From: Anthonomus grandis grandis
Taxonomy: Eukaryota > Arthropoda > Insecta > Coleoptera > Curculionidae
Direction: 5' to 3'
Assembly: GCF_022605725.1 (NCBI RefSeq)
Contig: NC_065561.1
Location: 18,638,256-18,702,255 of the forward strand
DNA: 64,000 bases
Each line of letters starts with the position of its first letter. Positions within the stretch are counted from its first letter, which is position 1. The notes beneath the pieces were generated by a model that was not told where the DNA came from, did not search any database, and worked only from the letters and a program-made list of their open reading frames with translations. Below, one piece after another: positions 57,341 through 64,000 of the stretch. The translations under genes were made by a program, and so were the position numbers.

Positions 57341-60300
57341 ACCGGCAGTTAAGTAATAAAATTCCAGTGAATTTTCTCCATCCAGATTTTTTCTACAAGT
57401 TTATGACACCAAAAGAATTTCATTATTCCAGGCAGTTGAGCCTTAGACTAGTACAGATAAAGTTCTAATGATGGCTTTGAATTTATTTGAACGCATATGG
57501 AGAGCTGCTCGTGCAATAGTGTAATATTTGCTAAGCAAACAACTGGGATTATAGTTAATGCATCTGGGCAATAAATTTGAAATATTGTAATAACTTTTGT
57601 TGACTTAGGCCCACAATGTAATAAGGTGCATAATCACTTATCGTAATATTTAAACTTGCATACATTGTAACGAACATGGAATTATTCTATAAGCACAGTG
57701 AGTTGCAGGAGTGCAGCCAGTATATACTGGTCGTCTTTTTTCTTAAATAAATTATTTTTGATATTATTCATTTGCAGTCAAAAAGACATTTGTATGATTT
57801 GATGTCGTAGTAGAATGTTCAAAAGCTCTGTCCAGCTTCTTCCCTTAATCAGATTTTAAATATTTGATCATTAACGCTGAAACTGTTCTTGCTTAGTTTT
57901 TCTTTTTACACTTCCATCAAATGGAAAACTCACATCTTAATTGGGTAAATTTTTCTAGCATATGTGTTTCAATGAATATCCTATTATTTAATAATTTTTA
58001 TTATGCAAAAACTAGGCTCAGAAATTATTTAATAAGAAAGTTCATTCACTTGACTTAAACTTGTTTTAATTCTCCTTAAAATGGCTCATTAATTATTGTA
58101 ATAGTGCTAAAAATTAACGGAATTATCGTTTAAAAACCAGAGGCGTTTGAACGATCCTATTTTCCTCATTTCTACTCTGGATATTTATTCGGGGATCCGA
58201 TCATTCCCCAACCATTATGTTTACAGGTGAAGTTCTACCAAATGAAATATCAAATTAAATTACCTAAAAAAAAACTTTTGTTGTAAAACACGGATTTTTT
58301 GTTCAAAATTATGGATCTTTAACTTCGTGCATTACAAAAAGAATTCGACAGTAAAAAGTAGTTGATAATAAAACCCTAATTTCACACTTGCATATTATTT
58401 TCGAAATACTGGCAAGGAATACACTAATACACAACAAGGAGATACTGAGACATAAAGTAAATGGATTGTAACATCCTAAAGAAGCTATAGATCTAGTACT
58501 CAGGTAAGCAGGGGAGAGTATTGAAACCTTAAGAAGTTTATGCATCAGAAATCAATGATTTGAAATTAATAATGAGAAAAAAGTGTAGAAGATTTTATGC
58601 AAAGAATTAGAGGATGATGTATGGGGACAGGCCTATCGGATTACTACAAGGAATATAAAGAGTGCAAAAAACAGGTTTTACACAATCATACTATAGAATC
58701 ATTTCGATCCTAATCCTTGATTGAAACCTTTATGCTTGTATTGGTGAATTCATTTTGCTATTCTTCGAATTTTTTTATTGCTGTTTTCACAGTAAATGAA
58801 TTACACTTTACGAATAGTGGCAATTAAACTTTCACCGTTTTGATAATCCGTATAATGCACAATGTTTACTAACTCCATAGAATAATACTTGTTCGATAGG
58901 AAACTCCCATAGGAGCCAATATTGAGTGTTGCGCCCTCTGAATGTCGAGCAGTAGTGATGAAATTGTGTTTGTGACGTTATATTACTGTGCCAAATTTGA
59001 ATTTCGCTCTATTATACCGTGCGCTTAAAATTAAATGAATTAGTGGGAAGTATGTATCTCGTTCGGAAATTATAGCAAGCAAATTAAAATAGTGGTAAAT
59101 TGGGACTTTTTTTGTCCACATATCAAATAAAGTGCTCGATTTGTCACTTTTTCTATTTTTATACCATAATTTTTATAAGACTCATTCATTTTCTACTAGA
59201 TATATAGGTCTGGATTTCAGAAATTAAACAAGAAATATTTACAAATTATAGAATAAAAATAAACAGTTTTAGAAGCTTGTTAAAATATTAAATAAAATAT
59301 TAAAATTCAAATAGTTAACCAAAGTTATGGCATCTGAATTAAGGCCCTATCTTTAATTTTGCGTGAATGAATGAGGATTAAGATCATTTTCATTTACATA
59401 GAATTTCAAATAAAATTATTTACTACTGATATCTTGGTTCCAAGGCTTAAGAATCTAAATCCAAGTATTAAACATATTTGTCCTGGTAAAATACAGGAAA
59501 TATGGGTCTTTTGCTATCCTCGGATTTAAGACAACAGCTCCTTCTTCTCAAAATCCATTTCTCACTTTAGTTTCTTACATTAGCACTTACCATTTTCACA
59601 AAAAAAAAGTTTATTGCAATCACTACTTATGCAAATGCAATATCGCCAATGTCTATATTCGATTCAAAGTTTTTACTGTTTATCTCTCAGTTCTTTTACA
59701 ATATAATATAATTAATTGCTTTATTTTAGTAATTTTTCTTTATCTCACGTATCGGTACACCTAAATGAAAACTAATCCTAAGACTATACGTCTCGAGGAG
59801 ATAATTTCGCTCTCTTACCGCCATCTATATGTCGAGCAGTAGAAGCTTTTCCATAAATCAGTCAAGCATTCAAGGGCCTGACAAGCTCCCATCTGTCAAC
59901 TTATGGCTGTTAAACATGGCGCGCAATTTAAATATTCGTGGTCTTATTGAAACACTTTAGAACTGGGTCTTCATGTACGAGCAGAAATTCTATTGGAGGC
60001 AATGATATATTCTAAGTGAAACTGGCTAATAATTCATAGACTTGACACTTGAAAGTAACTCTTATAGATTATTATTACGTATTTTTGGATACGTAGTTCG
60101 TACGTACAATAATTATGTCTGGCGGACATATATACGTGTACATACATATAAACACAAATATTTTAGCTTTTATGGATTACACAGGAATTAAAAAAAACAT
60201 ATACATTTTTGTTAATACAGAAAACTATATTCCAGGAAAGATTTTTTTTTCAAATATTTAAATACTTTTAAGCTTTATTTTGAATAATTCGAGTTTTGGT

Positions 60301-60650
60301 AGGGTAATCAGAAAAAACACCATTTGCATGCTTCTTTATTTTTATAGAAAAAGTCAACGAATTTGGTATAAATTAGACATTACCTGTCAAATCGAGAACC
60401 CTCTTTTCAAAGGACTATAACATACGTCGAAAAGTAATTAGGTATAGGATTTTTAAAAAATTTAAAAATTATTGATATTGGAGTATTTGTCATAATAATA
60501 TGGCAACATTATAAAGATCGATCAAAAAAGCAATCCGGTATTTTTGTTGCCGCCACTGACTGTCAAATAATTGGCAACATTAGCGAGTTGACACTGTTGA
60601 CAGTGTTTAACATAACTGACAGATGCGAGAACCAATTTAATGAAAAGTAA
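57341..60650. other. Unassigned DNA
   Basis: No gene was recognised. An isolated TTCCAGGCAGTTGA lies at 57426-57439. A 14-mer, ATGTCGAGCAGTAG, occurs near 58949 and 59828, each time just after a GCCCTCT/GCCATCT phrase. Confidence 0.45.
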
Positions 60651-60655
60651 ATGAG

Positions 60656-60700
60656 CACTACTAGGGGGCCGCCATTTTGCACGATGTTGGTCACTCTGAC
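60656..60700. promoter_or_regulatory. Cluster of CTCF-, YY1/Pho- and Motif-1-like sites
   Basis: CTACTAGGGGGCCGC (60658-60672) matches 13 of 15 positions of the CTCF consensus CCASYAGRKGGCRSY. Overlapping it, GCCGCCATTTTG (60668-60679) fits the YY1/Pho site. TGGTCACTCTG (60688-60698) matches the insect core-promoter Motif 1 (YGGTCACACTR) at 10 of 11. Three such sites in about 40 bases suggest a housekeeping-type promoter or boundary element. No host exon was identified beside it. Confidence 0.4.
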
Positions 60701-60705
60701 AAATT

Positions 60706-61355
60706 TCAGTTATGCCAATTGTAGGGAAATAAAACGAGTAAAGTTTTTGAGAGGTTGTGTTTACAAAAACAAAATTAGGAATTTAGGAGTTGCCTTAGAT
60801 CTGTAATGTACTTCTTTAAGAAATAATTAATAGTTAAATTTTATGAACGAAAGTATTCCTCACTTAAAATGGGACAAAGTTTCAATGAACTTGAGATAGA
60901 TGCATGCACTTTAAAATATTTGTTTTATTATGATATTCATTCAATTAAAAATTGACGTGATTAACAGGTACATTTAAAAATTAAAATTGCTCATTTGGTT
61001 TACTGTACTTTTATATAAGTATATGGCTACATATATTATTTATAATTTCATGCGTGTGTACGCTTTTTGTTTATAACGATAAAATGGTAAAATTTTTATT
61101 TCTTTTCGTTTTGTTTTTATAATTGTTTCTTTGGTAAAAATTTGTCTTAGGTATTAGACATGGGAATGAGAGCGACTCATTCATCATTCATCTGTGGTTC
61201 TTAACCTCTAACCATTTACTTTTTTTATGTTAAATAACTTTTATTTGTATATTATTTTTATATATAAATTTTTTATTTTTTATTAATTTTTCTCTTTTTG
61301 GTATAAAAAGGTATACTATAGTGTCTGTTATAGTGGGGTGTTATATATTTTATAG
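60706..61355. other. AT-rich DNA upstream of LINE
   Basis: No coding was recognised. The last part may be the 5' region of the LINE that follows. No ORF1 was seen, so the LINE is probably 5'-truncated before its first ORF or lacks it. Confidence 0.45.
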
Positions 61356-61359
61356 ATAA

Positions 61360-64000
61360 ATGAGAATTGCATATTTAAACGTAAGATCCTTGCATACAAG
61401 GTTCAATGAATTTAGATTCCTAGTAGAATATCAAAATGTAGACATTATCTTTTTATCTGAAACATGGCTCTCCAATACCGATGACTCATTGTTGTTTCAA
61501 ATTCCGGGATACCAATTTTTTAAGAAGAATCGTCAGGGTAGAGGCGGGGGCGTGGCGGCTTATGTAAGAGACAAGTATAAAGTTAATATTGTTTCATTTG
61601 ACTTTAATATTAATGCTCAATTGGAACTTCTTTTCTTAAAAATAAAAATCAAAAATAAAAATTATGCTTGTGGTGGTTTTTCTTAGTTCTGGAAGGAAGT
61701 TCTGATTTTGATAATATATTTTCTTTTATATACCCGTGTGTTGACGAAGTTTTCTGTTTAGGAGATTTTAATATTAATCTTTTAAATTTAAGTAATCCCC
61801 TTACATCATTATTTGAAAATTATAATCTCACTCAAATAATTGAAGACCCAACCAGAGTCTCGGCTACTTGCAGCACTCTTCTTGATGCAATATTTGTGTC
61901 TAATGTGTCTCTGATACATAATAAAGGGGTCATTTGCGCAGACAACATCTCAGATCACAACTTGGTTTTCTGTGAGCTAAATTTAAACAGGGTACCCATC
62001 GTTCCTAAATTTTTAAAGCTCCTGTAATTGAGTACAGGAGCTTTAAAAATTTTAATAACCAACTTTTTTTGCAGGATTTATATTTACTACCATGGGATAG
62101 CATTTTATATCAAAATAATATCGATAGTAAGCTAGTAATTTTTAATAATTTAATTCAAACACTTTTTAATAAACATGCTCCTTTTAAAAAAGCAAGAATT
62201 ACTAAACCTAAAGCTACTTGGCTAACATCTGAGGTACTTCTTTTCCAAAAACAACGCAATGAGGCATTAAGGAAATTCAAGGCAACAAGGGATATACAAG
62301 ATTGGGAGAATTATAAGTTTCTGAGAAATCATACTCTGGCTACAATTAGAAGAGAAAAAAAGAAGCACCTTAATCTGTTGTGTAACGAAAAAAATAAACG
62401 TCTGCTTTGGTCGTCATTAAAAAAGTTTAACATTTGTAGAGATAAAAATAATACCAATATTCCGGAACACCTGTCTGATCCTAATCAAATTAACATCTTT
62501 TTTTCTCAATTTCTTCAAAATTCTGCGAATTGTGATGAACAAATTCATTGTTATAATAATGGTGTATTTGATAATAGCCTGCATTTCACACTTAATCTTG
62601 CAATTGTTGAAGATGTAAGTAGAATTTTAAATAGTATTAAGTCTAATGCGACTGGTCTGGATCAGATTTCACCAAAAATGTTAAGGTATTGTAGCCCCTT
62701 TATTGATAAGTACATATGCCACATAATAAATTATTGTATAGAAGCTCACTATTTCCCCGATCAATGGAAAATTTCGATTGGTAAACCCATATCAAAAGTT
62801 GCTAGCCCAGAAAATTATAACGACTTGCGCGTTATAAGTATACTTCCAGTACTTAACTATTTGAAAAGGTACTTTACCATCAGATGGTTTGTTATTTTAT
62901 TGATAATGACATTATTCCGGCTACGCAATGTGGCTTTAGGGAGAACTTTGGTACCTCTTTAGCTCTACTAAACGTACTGGTTGATATAATGGACGCTATT
63001 GATAAGCAACAGATTGCTGTTCTGGTGCTTTTAGATTTCTCTAAGGCGGTCGATACAATAAATCATGCCCCTTTACTAGCTAAGCTTAAATATTATGGCT
63101 TTTCAATGGAGTCTATACAGTTAATTGAGTCTTATTTGAATAATAGATTTCAAACAATATTTACAAATAATTCTTATTCTAATCAGGCTCACATTTTGTC
63201 TGGAGTGCCCCAGGTTTCTGTCCTGGGACCTCTGCTTTTCCTTGTATATACAGCAGACATTCTTAAGTCCTTAAAAGTTTGTAAGGTACAAGCGTTTGCT
63301 GATGATACGCTGATATATACAACTGTCAAACCTGATAATCTTAAAGAAGTGAAGATTGGTATAAACAATGACTTAAATATATTAAATCAATTATTTAAAA
63401 AACATAATTTAAAATTAAATTCCTCAAAGTCTTGTTTTATGGTTTTTGGAAATACAAATAAAATTACAAATATTAAAAGTGTAATAAATGTTCATGTGGA
63501 GGGCTCTAAGCTTTCGGTTGTTGAAACTGCCAAACATTTAGGCATTGAGATGGACAGTAAGTTGAGATTCAGAGAGCATGTTAAAAAAATTGTTCAAAAA
63601 TCGTTTGCAGCTTTAAAACTCTTATATAGTAATAGAGATATTCTTAATCTCAGTCTTAAACGCAGCCTATGTGAGGCCATGGTGCTCTCTAATTTTAACT
63701 ACTGTGATTATGTTTATGGTTTTTGCTTAGATAATGATTGTAAAATGCGCATAAAAAAATTCAAAATGCCTGTATCAGAATGGTTTATGGCTTACGTAAG
63801 TATGATCATATTTCGCAATATTTTAAAACAATTAACTGGCTTAAAATTGACAATCGTAGAATTCTTCATTTTTCCACTTTTTTGATAAAAATCATTAGCA
63901 GCCCAAAGGCACCTGCGACTATAAGGAATAGATTGTTGTTTAGAGCAAATGTACACGGGGTAAATGTTAGAGCTTGAAATAAGTTAACCATGCCGGTCCA
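61360..64000 (+). pseudogene. LINE with endonuclease and RT, broken frames, runs off the window
   Basis: The coding order is complete. Apurinic-type endonuclease: MRIAYLNVRSLHTRFNEF, FLSETWLSNTDDS, GGGVAAYVRD, CLGDFNINLL and ISDHNLVFCEL (61360-61975). Linker: PKATWLTSEV and AIVEDVSRIL (62069-62640). RT: LRVISILPVLN, ATQCGFRENFGTSLALL, VLLDFSKAVDTINHAPLLAK, SGVPQVSVLGPLLFLVYTAD and QAFADDTLIY (active site 63297-63314). After it come LGIEMDSKLRFREHV and LSNFNYCDYVYGFCLD. Frames change near 61670, at an inverted duplication near 62008-62051, near 62858 and near 63760. A stop lies at 63975-63977 before the usual C-terminal tail. KAF is mutated to KAV and PQG to PQV. The CR1/Jockey group is likely. 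It is a fairly recent but dead copy. Confidence 0.9.
62008..62051. repeat. Perfect 19-bp inverted repeat inside the LINE
   Basis: AATTTTTAAAGCTCCTGTA (62008-62026) and its exact inverse (62033-62051) flank six bases. The right arm belongs to the coding sequence (YRSFKNF). The left arm precedes it out of frame and ends the upstream frame at once, so it looks like a templated inverted insertion. Confidence 0.9.

Noticed and set aside
1..64000. CRISPR arrays, bacterial operons, tRNA or rRNA genes
   Set aside because: The tandem repeats have long units without spacer structure, the coding content is eukaryotic transposons, and no cloverleaf or rRNA sequence was recognised.

Overview
The window looks like repeat-rich, intergenic or pericentric-type DNA from an arthropod, most likely an insect. 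It is strongly AT-rich. Every coding region I can recognise belongs to a transposable element: non-LTR retrotransposons (LINEs), PIF/Harbinger, a CACTA-like element, a pogo/Tigger-like element, a Tc1/mariner-type element and a Penelope-like fragment. I found no intact host gene, tRNA, rRNA or CRISPR array. Nothing identifies the species.

Layout. 1-4 kb: degenerate repeats built around a short motif (TTCCAGGCANTTRA). 4.9-5.2 kb: a CpG-rich patch. 5.4-6.1 kb: a LINE reverse transcriptase (RT) remnant. 6.46-11.97 kb: a decayed PIF/Harbinger element with a MADF-type gene and a transposase on opposite strands, whose introns appear to hold each other's exons. A 2.37 kb CACTA-like element (9081-11450) is inserted in the transposase. 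12.24-13.11 kb: a foldback DNA element. 14.0-14.2 kb: a second CpG-rich patch with a TATA box, then a LINE scrap. 14.9-18.8 kb: a head-to-tail duplication whose second copy was later hit by a Penelope-like fragment carrying a hammerhead-like motif. 20.4-22.5 and 24.6-25.6 kb: tandem repeats, the latter ending in a GAGA/HSE/TATA arrangement.

26.5-34.6 kb: a probable three-level nest. A Tc1/mariner-type element (31632-33911) lies inside a TA-flanked element (28307-34206), which lies in the 5' region of a pogo-like element. 34.7-37.5 kb: a 5'-truncated LINE with a long open RT frame, abutting an older LINE scrap. 37.8-43.3 kb: a GC patch, two LINE remnants and a 274-bp tandem array. 44.2-45.35 kb: a second foldback element. 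47.7-56.5 kb: satellite-like DNA with a 204-bp unit, one block on each side of a non-satellite gap and in opposite orientations; three copies of a TATA-bearing flank punctuate the main block. 56.6-57.3 kb: a ~320-bp repeat. 60.66 kb: a tight cluster of CTCF-, YY1- and Motif-1-like sites. 61.36 kb to the end: a nearly full-length LINE with endonuclease and RT, broken by frameshifts.

The most unusual signals are the window-wide CCAGGCAGTT motif family with its hairpin form, the reciprocal intron nesting in the Harbinger element, and the 204-bp satellite with TATA-bearing flanks and an open minus-strand frame.
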